From Takakia lepidozioides (Eukaryota; Streptophyta; Takakiopsida; Takakiales; Takakiaceae), in assembly GCA_030704615.1 (NCBI GenBank), contig CM060734.1, forward strand, positions 32,564,042-32,628,041: DNA of 64,000 nt. Reading direction: 5' to 3'. Shown piece by piece: positions 12,901 to 23,836 of the stretch. The first letter of the stretch is position 1; every line of letters begins with the position of its first letter. The notes below the pieces were generated by a model. It was not told where the DNA came from, did no database searches, and saw nothing but the letters and a program-made list of their open reading frames with translations. The position numbers were made by a program, and so were the translations under genes.

Positions 12901-13448
12901 GACCGACGGAAGCCCACAGTAAGCGTCCTTGAATCTATCGCAATTTGCTAGCCTTCCATCAAGGGACAAAACCAAAAGACGGCAGGGATCTCTTCTTCTT
13001 CTTCTTCTCTCTATTAGGCACTTCGTCTCCAACGATTGATAGCCGGGGACCTACTCCACCGTTTTCATGTTTGCTCTAGTTTGTTCCAGCATTCTTGTCC
13101 GAAGGTCTATGAGCTTCAAGCGGACGCTATAAAGTTTCTATCTTTCTTTCTCACTCTGTCTCTCAAATTTCACCTGAACCGGGGAGGCGGGTGCAAATCT
13201 TTCCGTTGGGAGCTCTGCAGATCATCAGGTACTCTTGTAATCTCACTTGAAAAAGCAGAAACAGTCATAGGGCGCGAACATCGCCACCATGGCACGATAC
13301 TTGAGGCCGCAAACAGATTAATTGGGCGCCACACGGTGTTGGGAAGGGAACAGTAAGGCATAGTGAGACAAGTGCACGTTGGTGTCAGCCTGGGCAGAGT
13401 AGAATGCGCCATATGCAGCAGACCCAACCTGCTTGCAAGCTTATACAT
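6982..13448 (-). CDS. tRNA-dihydrouridine synthase, DusA family (12 exons)
   Basis: This enzyme reduces specific uridines in the tRNA D-loop to dihydrouridine using FMN and NAD(P)H. Exons in transcript order: 13233-13448, 12058-12189, 10752-10879, 10398-10467, 9965-10070, 9546-9663, 9224-9305, 8937-8998, 8577-8649, 7924-8007, 7632-7712, 6982-7191. They join in phase to 453 residues. Visible family motifs are SVAPMMDCTDNHFRTLARL (from about residue 74), HPIVLQLGG, NCGCPSDKVAGHGCFGA with the expected catalytic Cys at about 162, VSVKCRIGVDD, HFIIHARKALLKGLSP (His at about 236), FTINGGI and GVMMGRAAY. The first exon is the least certain. It supplies the only in-frame ATG and a Ser/Arg-rich leader that could be an organellar transit peptide, and it joins the core in frame. 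The third exon is separated from the second by an intron carrying a LINE insertion (10955-11521). The gene is divergent from the SMPD4-like gene. Confidence 0.93.
10955..11521 (-). mobile_element. 5'-truncated LINE copy A in a DUS intron, with 12-bp target duplication
   Basis: The minus strand is open from about 11520 to 10962. It encodes the C-terminus of a non-LTR retrotransposon ORF2 with a zf-RVT-like motif, CPLCGQPEDNIHFLIHCPGF, followed by a conserved tail (PSYWANHTQQIDACVKGFLE). The 3' end is a conserved ~80-bp stretch ending TATGAGTACAT. GTGAAGAGAGAG occurs at both 10943-10954 and 11522-11533, giving a 12-bp target duplication within a GA/CT run. There is no endonuclease or reverse transcriptase domain, so it cannot move by itself. 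It lies in the sense orientation of the host gene. The uninterrupted frame suggests a young insertion. Confidence 0.9.
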
Positions 13449-13922
13449 TCACCCACATCTCCATAGTCTGCAAATCTCTCTCCCTTCCCTCCCCTCCCCC
13501 TCCCTCTAAACCCCTGGAACCTACTCTCAGGCCGGCCCAATCACTGCACAGGTGAGGTGGCGCCTTAATATGTAGTGCTTGGCGCTATCCCATCTAATAT
13601 TCATCCAATCGAAGGATGCACAGTAGACCAGAAAATCAGTGCACGCAAGAATGCCACAAACGAACAAACAAGATTGCAGTGGAAACGGTCGTGTGAAGCT
13701 TGCTCGATGTGGAGAGTAGAGGGTTGTGAGAGGGTTAGAGGATACCTGAATAAATTCCAAGGTGGAGTCTAGATGGCGGAGGAGGATAAAGAAAGAAGAG
13801 AGCACACATGCTTCGGTTGTTTTGATTTGAGCTTTTGGTGTGTGTGAGAGAGAGGGGCAGAGAGGGTACTTTGTGATTATCACCCATGTGATGCACAGGC
13901 CTGGGCACGCACAGGGATTGCT
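13449..13922. promoter_or_regulatory. 474-bp divergent intergenic region shared by the DUS and SMPD4-like genes
   Basis: The start codons of the two genes face away from each other across this gap, so both promoters and 5' UTRs must lie in it unless upstream non-coding exons exist. It holds a pyrimidine-rich run (about 13468-13508) close to the DUS start and GAGA-rich sequence near 13780-13865. No TATA box could be placed with confidence. A bidirectional promoter is an inference from spacing. Confidence 0.5.
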
Positions 13923-16900
13923 ATGGTAGGTAGGCGATCACTACCCTCGGACGCAGACGATGATGCCCAGCGGCTCAGGACCTATGTGCTGCAGTGCACG
14001 AGCCGGGACATTGTGGCAGCGTGTCAGGCTGTAGAAGCCCAGTTACAGAATGTGGGGGGCGAGAATGTCCGCGATTTCTATCGACTTTGCTTTCCAATCC
14101 TCCTTCGCAAGATTTTTGGATTCGAGGATTCCCACGTTTCCTCCCAACCCTCGTCCTCGGCAGGGGGTTGGCTGGCTCAGGCCTCCGTCCCAGGCAACGA
14201 TGCCGCCGCCCGGGCATTAATTTCTCTGTTATCTCCTCGGGGGTTGCTGTTCTCGTCCCTCCTTGCAGCCGATAAGGAACATTTTGTGCGCTATGTGTTT
14301 CCAACTGAGAGATTGCCAGAATGGGTTCGTCGTCTTCTTTCCCTGGACAAGGGCGCGAACATGCTGTGCCAGGTGTCGGTCCTCTTTAAGAATCGCATTA
14401 TAGAGGATGCGACAGGCTGTATGCAGGTCAGTCTGATTTTTCGCACTATCTTTACTGTATTTTCCTTCAATCATTTTGTTGTGGGCTACTAGTCCTTCAA
14501 TACACAATCTCTGGCACTGATCGTCAGCTTTCCTTCATAATGATCACCAAGGTGTCTTGGAGGTGTTTCTTATCATCAGTTTTCATACTTCATACTGTTT
14601 TTGCCAGAGTCAATCTATGAGAGGTGTAACACAGTGGGAATGCAAGCAATGGGTGTTGGCCTTGAACACTGAATTGTAGCCAGGGCACACCGATGGGGTT
14701 ACATCATTGAAAACCCACAGCAAGCCGGTGCGGTCCCTAATCAGAGAAAGTTCAGCAGTTTATATTCCTCGTTACTGGATTAACATCTAGTGCTTACTAT
14801 CAAATATTGACTACTCGCTTCCTCCCAGTTAGTGCATGACCCCACATTTTTGACATAGTTGCAAAGTGCCTACACAATTCGTCGCCCATCAATCTGCAGA
14901 AGGCCTAAAAGGGTTCTGTTTCTGATCTGATAAACCGGAATCCGTAAACAGTAACAATAAATTCCAGAGGTGGTTTTGATGTTGGCCATGGCAAATGTCC
15001 ACTACAAGTTTTATAACCAAATACCCGGGGCTGCAGTATTGGTGAATTCTTTGTAGCATTGTTCTCTTTGAAAAACTGGTCTGAATTGTGAGACTGGAAG
15101 TGGACAGTCGACAATACTACAGCTAGCTTTTTAGCCTGTATTTGTCCTTAAAACCCTGCTTGCTTTTCACAGCAGCAGGGCCAGGGCCGTAACCAAGATG
15201 AATTTACACCATATCTTATATACAGTTTTTGGCATTGGAAGCCCTGGCTGCTCTTCTCATTGGAGGAGCAAGTAGGACCTGAAGGAGCAGTCACCTCAGT
15301 GCTGAAGTTTGGCTTCAAGCAAATTACTATTTAAAACACTCTTTACGTTGAAGTGCTGCTCAGTATGGCAACACAGGGCTGAGTGCTGCTGTGTGCCCTG
15401 CAGACTCCCCATGCATGACATGTCTCTGGTAAACGCAGGGCTATAAAACTAAAATCAATTACCTGCAACCAGGGTGTCGCGTTTGCATCTGGAGAAGTGC
15501 CTCTGTGAGTGCCTTAATGGCAGTTGTAGAAAAACATGTTTATATCACAGCTAAGTTGAAGGGATAAGCTAAACCCCGGTGGTGCGGACCCCACAAAAGG
15601 CTCTGGGAGGGTTAGTTTCCCACGCGGTCAATGGCCGTTAGGCTATGGCAAGCCAACGTTTGTAGGGAACGGTATGAGTACACTCTCTCTGTCTCTTGTT
15701 CCGCCCAAACTGGGAGCGGAGTATGGCCACAAGGCTACGGCGAACATGGGTACGAACCCCTCACAACCCTCTTGTTCCACCCAAACTGGGCACGGGGTCT
15801 ATTGCCACAAGGCTACACATGTATCAATCGAGAGCTATGTAGTTGTTTAGGAATTCTTCAAGGCGGGCATATCTTGTTTGAAGTGAAAGGGATGATATGG
15901 GAAATCTCACACAAAACTGTCTGGTCTAGGTGCATTTGGATGTGTTTGAGTACTACATGTTTTGGTTTGCGTACTACGCAGTCTGCAAGGATCCAAATTC
16001 TTCTCAAGGAGCAGGGGGAGGTCGGCGTAGCCGCAGCACTGCGTCTCGATCAGCCCAGCTTCGAACACAGTTTGAACACTGGGCATCCTCCATTCCTCGT
16101 TTACACCACTCTCCTCAGACAAGTGGATCTAGTGGGAGTCCATTCCTGCAACTCTTGAAGCTTTACCTCTCCCACTTCGTGGTGTTGGGAAGTTCCAGCA
16201 AAGGGAATTCAGGTATTTTTTCCTAGTTTGGAAGTATTTACTGGAGTTTGCATCATATGAGTGCTTGCTGCAGTCCCTGGATAACTGACAGAAGCCGTAT
16301 TGTTATACTGTGGTATATGTCTGAAGTAGTTCGATTTGTTGTTGGAGCTTCTTCACAGATGCTCAAATATTGGCTGCTTGCTGTCAATGTTGGGTGGGAG
16401 TGAGGTGTGAACAACCAGGCATTTGAAAAATAGTGGTAACTAAAATGAAAGAGTCTGAACTATGTGGTTGTATTACAGGCTCATCTGGCGGGTGGAGTTT
16501 GTGCCTGCCCGATAATGGTGGTGTCTCTCACGGAGATATTCTTCTCTACACCTTAATTGAATTCTGGCTTGTCGACGATGATCCCTCTCCCTTGCCTTTG
16601 GCTATTGGACAAAGCCTTGGACTGCAGCCAGCAGGAGGTTCTACAGCTGTCCTTTCCTATATCCCCCCAGGGAGCGACTTAACTGATTCATTGAAAGTTC
16701 TATTTAAGTTTCTGAATACAAATCTACGGTTATCAATTAGGGAGCATCTCGTGACCCAGAGGTCATCACTGGCAACTGATCCTGGCCTCACCTATCGCAG
16801 AAAGCCATCTGAAACTGGCTCTGGAATTTTCGCCTCTCCAATAACGACAGTTCCTGGAGGCTCTTCGTTCCCCTCCCCCTTGAGTGCTTATTCACAGGGG

Positions 16901-19900
16901 TCACAGAGGCCCCTATATCGGTTCTTGCTTCGAGCTTTCCGACTGTGGCCGATGGGAACATCAGTCAGGAAGATTTCGCAGGTGGTAGATGTGTGGTTGG
17001 AGTACTTGGAGCCGTGGAATGCATCATGGGATGGGGGTAATGTGAGACAGCAGATGCAATTGCATTGGACAAAAGATGTGGACAGTAGGCGTATTGGGGA
17101 GTCTCCACAAGGCACCTTGTCTTTGTCACCAATTGTGCCTCAAAAGCAGGGGGAAGTGAATGGTGGAGGTGGTGGTCTAGGGCCAAGAGTTTCAGATCGT
17201 GGGGCTGCAACAGAGGTATATGGGGAGCAGTGGCAGGTAAGGTTGCATGAATCATTGTGATTAGATGCCTTACCCCATATCATGTCTGATTCCAGGTTAG
17301 TTTCAAGGCTGCTAGTATATTTAAGGTCAGGCATTAAGATATTAGCCTGTTGGTAGGGAGGCTACTGGTTTCATGCCCCACAAATACTTTCCATGCTCCG
17401 TTTTATTTTCACCCTTCTCTTTTGCATTGGGAATGTGATGTCAGGGATATGTGCTGGCTAATTTCCTTTTCTACACTTCGCTGGTTACACACTTCCTGGA
17501 GTTTGCGCTCAAGTTCATACATATTGATCCAGAGGCTATCTTTCAAATGACGTTCAAGGTGTGTTACATTTCCTGATACCTTCTTTTTAGTTTATTGTGT
17601 GCTGATTCACTTCTACAGAATCCAGGATTCGTTCTTTCATTCAGGTTTCTACTTTTGGTATGGTCTGACACCATACTTGTTCTAGTGATTCCTAAAGAGC
17701 TATCTATTGCAAATTGGGAGCACTTGCTCTTGAATGTTGTGCTACCTGAATTTCATACCAGCCCAGTTTGTTTGCATGTCATAAATTAGAGTGTTGTGTA
17801 CCCTTATCAATTTTGTGCAGGAGTGGCTACTATGTTATTATTTTGTCCCGCTTTACGAATATACTAGTTCGAGTATCAAATGCTGGTAAATACTTTTGAA
17901 GTTCCTTCTTTGAAGTGGACACAGCCAGCAGCAGGTTGCTAACCAACTTCCTAACTACATTGCACTCACAAATACTCAATGCTTAGGTGTTGTGTAAAAG
18001 CATGACAGATACAAGCCCACATGTACTCATGGTATAATACATTTCATGCAGCTCACAGTTTGTCATGGCTACTTCTGGCAATGGGGAGGGTTTGCTTGGA
18101 TGATCTTGGTCCCAAGATGTGGTAATACTTGAGGTGTGCACCACAACAATTGATCCCAAGAGTGCCTGCAGGCGGGCCTTGGGGAAATGGTGTTGCTTTG
18201 GTGGAAGTGTATTTACCAAAAACCAAAAAAATAGTTTCTAAAAACTATTTGGTTGATGCAGATACTGAACGTGATTGCTAGATCTAAGGAACTACTTGAT
18301 CTGCTGCAAAAGGTGGACGTCGCATATGCTGGTCACTTGTATGGCCGGCCACACCAGCGCAACAATGCCTTGGTTGAGTTGGCGCCCACCATCCAGGAGC
18401 AACTCCAGGTGTTAATACAGTCTAATAATCGTCCCCTGAAGTCTTTAACTGAATTGGAGTCGTATTTGGCAAGAGCTATGTGGGAGCTACCTAGTTTTAC
18501 CGACAGACCTTGTTATATGATGACATTCTTTGTGTAGGGGTCAGCTCATCTGCGGGCCATTTTACACCTGAACCACACAACTTCACCCACAAATACTTTG
18601 CACGTGAAGTTGTGTGGAAACATGTGCATGCATGTGTTGCTCATGTGTCAAGCAACACACAAACATCAAAAGATTAAATGATGACATCGGCTGCTATTTG
18701 CAGTTCCTTGATGTGACAAGAAGTTGAGGCAGCTGGCCATTTGCAGAAGAGAGTTGTGAGGACACTCACAAATTTATAACTCCTAATTTGGGTGCTCTCC
18801 ATACCCACATCAGTTGTAAACAGGGTAAAACGTGATCTTTGTGCGCTGACTGGCACCACACCATGTAAAGCTGGTGTGCAGACAAACACAAATGCAAACA
18901 AGTGGCAACTGCACATAATGGCGACAGAGGCCATTTGCATTTGTGAGTTTCAGGTGTAAAGTGGCCCTAATAGGTGTTTTGTCAACCTGTTTTAAACTCT
19001 TGAAATTGTTTTGAATGGAAAGCGAAATATGATCATGTAAGAAGTGTTCACATTCTTGTAACACGCATAACTGTTGGTGTGTAGGATTGGGAGGAAGGAA
19101 CGGGACTGAATTGTGAGCAGGACCCCGTGGAGGGGCTGCTACACTCTTCATCCCTGCGAGGGAAAGTACCTCACTTGCGACTCTTCAGCATGAGTGACAA
19201 TGGTGGTAATCGACTGCTCCAGGTGAGCTCTGGGGCTGATACATTTTTTCGTTCTCCTGTAAGAAGCTCATCAAAGCTAAGAATGACACCATCCTTTTGG
19301 CAGGCACTAATTATGCGAGCAGAAGCTGAAATACAAGCCTCATCAAGTGAGAAGCCACTCCTCAGTTCACATGGCCTGGAAGCTGTGAAAGATGTCGCTC
19401 ATAAGATCTTTAACTTTCATGTTCTGGAATACCCATCTGGAATTTCACAGGCTGGACTTTCTCCATTGTCGCTTCAACAACTTGACAACCAAACAGGTGG
19501 CCCTGCACCCCGTCCTCTGGGGCTGGGGCTGCAACGCCATTCATGGGCAGATGTAAAGTACAGAGGGGACTGGATGAGGCGACCAATAGAAAGCACAGAA
19601 GTTGCTTGGCTCGCCCGCCTGCTAGTCCGGCTATCTGACTCAATGAATGCTGCATTAGGTATCACCCCTCTTCGCGTTGTCACAAACATTGATGGGTCAT
19701 CTTCAGGACCAGAAGCAGTCCATACAGAAGCAGATAATGCAGAACCCATTGAAGTTGAGGTTCCTAGTAGTCAGAGTGCAGAGATCCACCTGTCTGATGT
19801 TGTAGACCTTTTGAAACATATGCTGTTGCATATTTTGTCTGTAGTGCAGCAGGAGGCTCGGAACCGGGGCTGGCGGGTTAACCTCCGTTTCATGGCAGAA

Positions 19901-19993
19901 AAGCAGTTTCTTTTGCTCTTGGCCTTGGTTTTACTGCTGTACTGGGCAATATGCTCCATTGCAAGTTGTATTACCTCTTTAACCCGGAAATAG
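13923..19993 (+). CDS. SMPD4-like neutral sphingomyelinase, tail-anchored membrane protein (6 exons)
   Basis: Exons: 13923-14426, 15930-16212, 16479-17236, 17445-17558, 18262-18408, 19085-19993, joining to about 904 residues. The protein matches the SMPD4 (neutral sphingomyelinase 3) family along its length: LDVFEYYMFWFAYY (from about residue 171; human has NPFEYYIFFFA), a WLVDDDPSPLPLA region, FRLWPMGTSV followed by DVWLEYLEPWNASW, and KYRGDWMRRPIESTEVAWLA. A single hydrophobic segment lies close to the C-terminus (about 877-898). Animal SMPD4 sits in ER and nuclear-envelope membranes and is linked to sphingomyelin hydrolysis. Plants have little sphingomyelin, so the plant substrate is unclear. 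The fifth exon's donor is the weakest call: I chose CAG|GTGTTA at 18408, which reads smoothly into DWEEGTG, but a longer form to 18531 is also in frame. Introns 1 and 5 carry a LINE tail array and a MITE. Confidence 0.88.
15597..15830 (+). repeat. Tandem array of LINE 3' tails in SMPD4-like intron 1
   Basis: About three degenerate head-to-tail copies of the conserved LINE tail can be read: GTCAATGGCCGTTAGGCTAT near 15627, GGCCACAAGGCTACGGCGAA near 15734, and TTGCCACAAGGCTACACATG near 15801. The CT-rich sequence TCTCTCTGTCTCTTGTTCCG lies between the first and second. No coding part of the element is attached. The array is in the sense orientation of the host gene. Confidence 0.75.
18554..18967. 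mobile_element. MITE with GGGCC termini in SMPD4-like intron 5
   Basis: The 414-bp segment begins GGGCCATTTTACACCTGAA and ends with the reverse complement of GGGCCACTTTACACCTGAA, so 18 of 19 terminal bases match. It has no coding capacity. Inside the left end is a perfect 14-bp inverted repeat, CCACACAACTTCAC (18573-18586) with GTGAAGTTGTGTGG (18604-18617). I could not see a target duplication (flanks TCTGC and TAATA), so the superfamily is unassigned. It lies just downstream of the fifth exon. Confidence 0.75.
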
Positions 19994-22371
19994 GAATGGA
20001 ACGTAGTCTTTGTGGGTGAAATTCCCCTTTCTCGTGTTATGTAACATGGTTCTTAAATTCCAGCCATTGAAGGGTTTCTTGGCATCATGCAGCAAACAGT
20101 CTGTGGAGGAAGGTGGATGGAAATATTGCTTATTCCAGTTTAGCAAGGTCTGCCACTGGTGTTGTAGTCTGACCTTTCACTGTTGCCATCACACAATGTG
20201 TCCGAAATTGCCAGAATGCCTCTATTCACCAACAGTGCAAAAGGAAAAGTCCTGGATTTAAGGTACCTCCATAGGGCAGGGGTCGAAAATCCTGAAAATT
20301 CAAGGGACAGGATTTTACCTGTCTTAACACCAATAAGTACTGACCATCAGCTGGGGGAAATTTTAAAGGTCGAATACACAACATGGAAACACAAGTAACT
20401 CTATGATGCATCTACTTAAAGTATTATGAAGCAAGTCTATTTAGAGATTGCTAGGGACTATAAGTAGATGGTCTTGGATGAACCAGCGACACTAGAGAAC
20501 CCCTAAATGCCCAAGCCTTTCTCTTTGCAAAACTGCAAAAAATATTTGAAGTTCCAGCACATGATAGGCCGATATCTAGTATATATGGAGCACTCATTAA
20601 AAACTGATCTTTCTTTTTTCTTAAAGAGATGGTATAGAAAGTTAGCTAACTTGGCTCTTACCTTCTTCAAATATTCTAGAGAAATCCGCCCTAAATTGGA
20701 AAGTTATATGAATTTAGTGGAGGACAGGAAAAAAAAACTAAAAATGTTTTTAGAAAAAAACTAACAGTTGTTTATGGGCAGAAATTCTGTCTTACCTATT
20801 GAAATTACATCAAAAGTTTTGTGTCTGACATTGCCATTACTGTTTATGTGTATTTTACGATTGTGAATGGGACATGCGGACGTTTGTTGAGAACCTAGCT
20901 TGGGAAATTAGTCGGAATGGGTAAGTATGGGTAATGTAGATGAGAGTAACAAGTGACTCTAATCGGAGGTTAGATGCTCTTTTTGGGCAAGGAGGTGATC
21001 AGTTATTTCGATGCCCAATATACCTATGTGAAAGCGGATTTTGAGAAAATGGGTGTCTCGGCTGTTTTTTCATGAATAGCTTTAATGAGGAATTTGTCTG
21101 GGACGTGGTTGTCATACGTCACGGATGGGTGAGTGAGATGGGCATGAAGTATGAAGCAGTGTTGGTCTGGTATTTTGAATTGGAAATGCCAGAAGGGTCC
21201 TGCAGTGCCCTCTTTTTCTTAAGGCAGGTAGGTTTTCCAATAATGATGGCCCTGAATATCAAGTATCTGGTATGCATTTGTGGTTTTAAGAAAAAATTCA
21301 ATCTGGATATGAACAATGGTATCGCCAATAACCTGGAAATATGAACTCGGATATGGTACTAGTATTCAAATTCAAAATCAGATGTAAGCAAGCCGCCGAA
21401 GCTGCCAAAAGAGGCGCTCATAAACCCTTGAAACCCTGCATCCATAATGTCTATAGGTGCATATCAACATGGTACCCTACCAGATTTGCAGCGACAAATC
21501 GAGCTCTGGTTGGGGACGGGGAAATGAGAGCCCTAACCGCCGCCTGTTAGGTTTTGGGGGGGCGCCAGGGAACTCGAGAACCTTTTGGTAAGGTACTGCG
21601 AAAGTTTCCGGGAACAGAGAACAGTAGGTTAGGTTATGAGATACCCGGGCTGATGCCCGGCAAAACCCACCTACCAGACCAACACTAGACCTATGAAGCT
21701 ATAAGAGGAATGTTGGCTGTCTGCAATAAATATGTAGTGGGGGGATTGGAAGTTTTGGAGTTGATAGACTTCTGTAAAAGACAACACAAACTGAGAAGCG
21801 GTCTAGGAGCCAGTGGGCTGGGCACAAGGCCGTTCCAGCATGGTAGATACCATATCCAGCTCTCATACCTTATAGAGATCCATCTGCGTAGTGGGAGTGA
21901 GTCAAGGGTACTTTAGTGGCCGGGTCTTGGTTGGAAAGTTGGAGAATGGTAATATTGTTATGCATGGGCACTGGTAGAAGGTGGAGAATGGAAGGGTGCC
22001 GCAGTGCCCTTACTCATGCATTGTTTGGGTTGAGGCATAGAAAAGGGTTGGGACGTTGGGACTAAGGGTGGGTGTGAATTCATGCATGTTCCACAATCTT
22101 GGCATCCATTTCATCATAAAGGCAATAATCATTTGGGGTCAAGTGACACCATAAGTTACATTTGCTTCAGCAACAATCCACATTATTTAAGGATCGATGT
22201 GTGTATAGGTCATTTGAAAAAATTCAAATATGCAATGATATTGTCTTTAAGAATTACATTTCATATTTCTTGATATATTAAATGATTATTATTTAAGGAA
22301 GATAATAGGAATAATGTAAGAACTTATGCACATGTGCAACCTCTGACAAGTTGGTACGGCGGTTTCCGGCA
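19994..22371. other. Gene-free stretch
   Basis: The first part is probably the 3' UTR of the SMPD4-like gene. Short reading frames on the plus strand (for example near 20507-20764, 21072-21344 and 21341-21550) resemble no family I know and lack gene-like splice context. No transposon ends were recognised. Confidence 0.45.
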
Positions 22372-22790
22372 TGTCAAATCTTCCCCACCCTCTCTTGAGA
22401 GTGACATGGAACTGAAGGAGTGTAAACTCCAGTCGGGTTACATTGGGTTACACGACGAGGTGTGTAACTCTACTCGGTGTTACATAGAATGGAGTGTAAC
22501 TCCACTCGGTCTCGAAATTTGACTGTCCAAATTTGGCTAAGTATAAAATGGACTAACCAAAGTTACACGAGAAATGGGGATTACATGAGAGACCAGGTTA
22601 AGAGGGTTACACTTATTGGAATACTAATACCCGGGTTACACTACAGGAGCCTCCCATCAAGAATCGAACCCTAAAACTTGCCGCCTGTTATGCTATCACC
22701 TTACGCTACCCACCACAACATGAAACCCACTTGGATTCTTAAGTATTTAATAGCAAAACCGAGGTAAGAGGGGGTGGGGAGGACTTGACA
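22372..22790. mobile_element. Possible TIR element with a tRNA-like segment
   Basis: TGTCAAATCTTCCCCACCC at the left is matched by an imperfect inverted copy at the right (reverse complement TGTCAAGTCCTCCCCACCC), which suggests a MITE of about 419 bp. Within it, the minus strand of about 22640-22715 contains an A-box-like TAGCGTAAGGTGATAGC and a B-box-like GGTTCGATTC spaced as in a tRNA gene, but the T-stem does not pair well. It could be a tRNA-derived SINE head inside or next to the element. The interior also has several repeats of GTGTAACTC(C/T)ACTCGG. Confidence 0.4.
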
Positions 22791-23034
22791 CGGGCCACGC
22801 TGGAGGAGCTCATGCTGCTGGAATCCGGCGAAAGTACGGTCAGATCGCACCGGTCCACTAAATATTTCCTATGGTCTTCCATTATTTAATGGTAAATAGA
22901 ATCAAGCTACCAATGCAAGATAACTGGAGCTGACAACTTTCCAAATGTATAATCTAAGTGTTTTGTAGTTTATTGGCTCCCCTTATTCTAAAAAGGAGAC
23001 AGGAGACCACGCATCAGTGTCAAAAATCGCTAAG

Positions 23035-23446
23035 CCCCTCTTGTCCCCTTCCTAGGTATCACCTCCTCTCCTTTGCTGAAAACTACCTCCATGATGTGCC
23101 TTCTCTAGGTAAGGCCCCCACCGCACCGGGCTGTTAGCGTAGAACACCTGCTAACGGTTAGCAGGCCCGTTTTCATAACAGCTGCTCCAACTAACAATAT
23201 CACTGCCGCACAACCATTTTAGCTTAACATGTTTTTAAGTGCCCCTCTTGTCCCTTCCTAGGTATCACCTCCTCTCCTTTGCTGAAAACTACCTCCATGA
23301 TGTGCCTTCTCTAGGTAAGGCCCCCACCGCACCGGGCTGTTAGCGTAGAACACCTGCTAACGGTTAGCAGGCCCGTTTTCATAACAGCTGCTCCAACTAA
23401 CAATATCACTGCCGCACAACCATTTTAGCTTAACATGTTTTAAGTG
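23035..23446 (+). repeat. Tandem duplication, 2 x ~206 bp
   Basis: Copy 1 (23035-23241) and copy 2 (23242-23446) are nearly identical, differing by one C and one T in homopolymers. Each unit contains about 75-85 bp of outside flank and then the first ~120 bp of the MITE that continues to 23833. Each also contains the palindrome CTGCTAACGGTTAGCAG. Confidence 0.9.
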
Positions 23447-23833
23447 CATATTGTTAGTTTTAAACATGCGTTCGCCTGCCCTTGCCCGACTTCCTCTATA
23501 GCCAAGGGAGCAACGACGAGACAAGACGAGACAAGATCAGGAGCTAGGAGCACAATGCTGCACATTACTCGAGGCTTTCAATGGCGAATGGGAAATGGCG
23601 ATGGCAGAGAATGGCACGGGCATCTGCCCAAAAACGGCGCGCCTGTTTAGATTTAGCACTAAGGTGGGGGGGGGTAGTGCTAGATTCGCTCTAAAGTGGG
23701 AAGGAAGTTTTTAGGATAGATAACTATAGCTATGGCTAAAACATTTTAAACATGTTAGTGCTGCCGCAATTTTCTATGTAGCAGTATTTAGTAGGAGTGT
23801 AGCAAGCGATAGCAGGCTGGTGCGGCGGGGGCC
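23319..23833. mobile_element. PIF/Harbinger-like MITE
   Basis: The left end reads GGCCCCCACCGCACCGGGCT and the reverse complement of the right end reads GGCCCCCGCCGCACCAGCCT. Both ends are flanked by TAA (23316-23318 and 23834-23836), a 3-bp duplication as expected of PIF/Harbinger (Tourist-like) elements. Length is 515 bp with no coding capacity. Its left end is present a second time immediately upstream because of the tandem duplication. Confidence 0.75.
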
Positions 23834-23836
23834 TAA

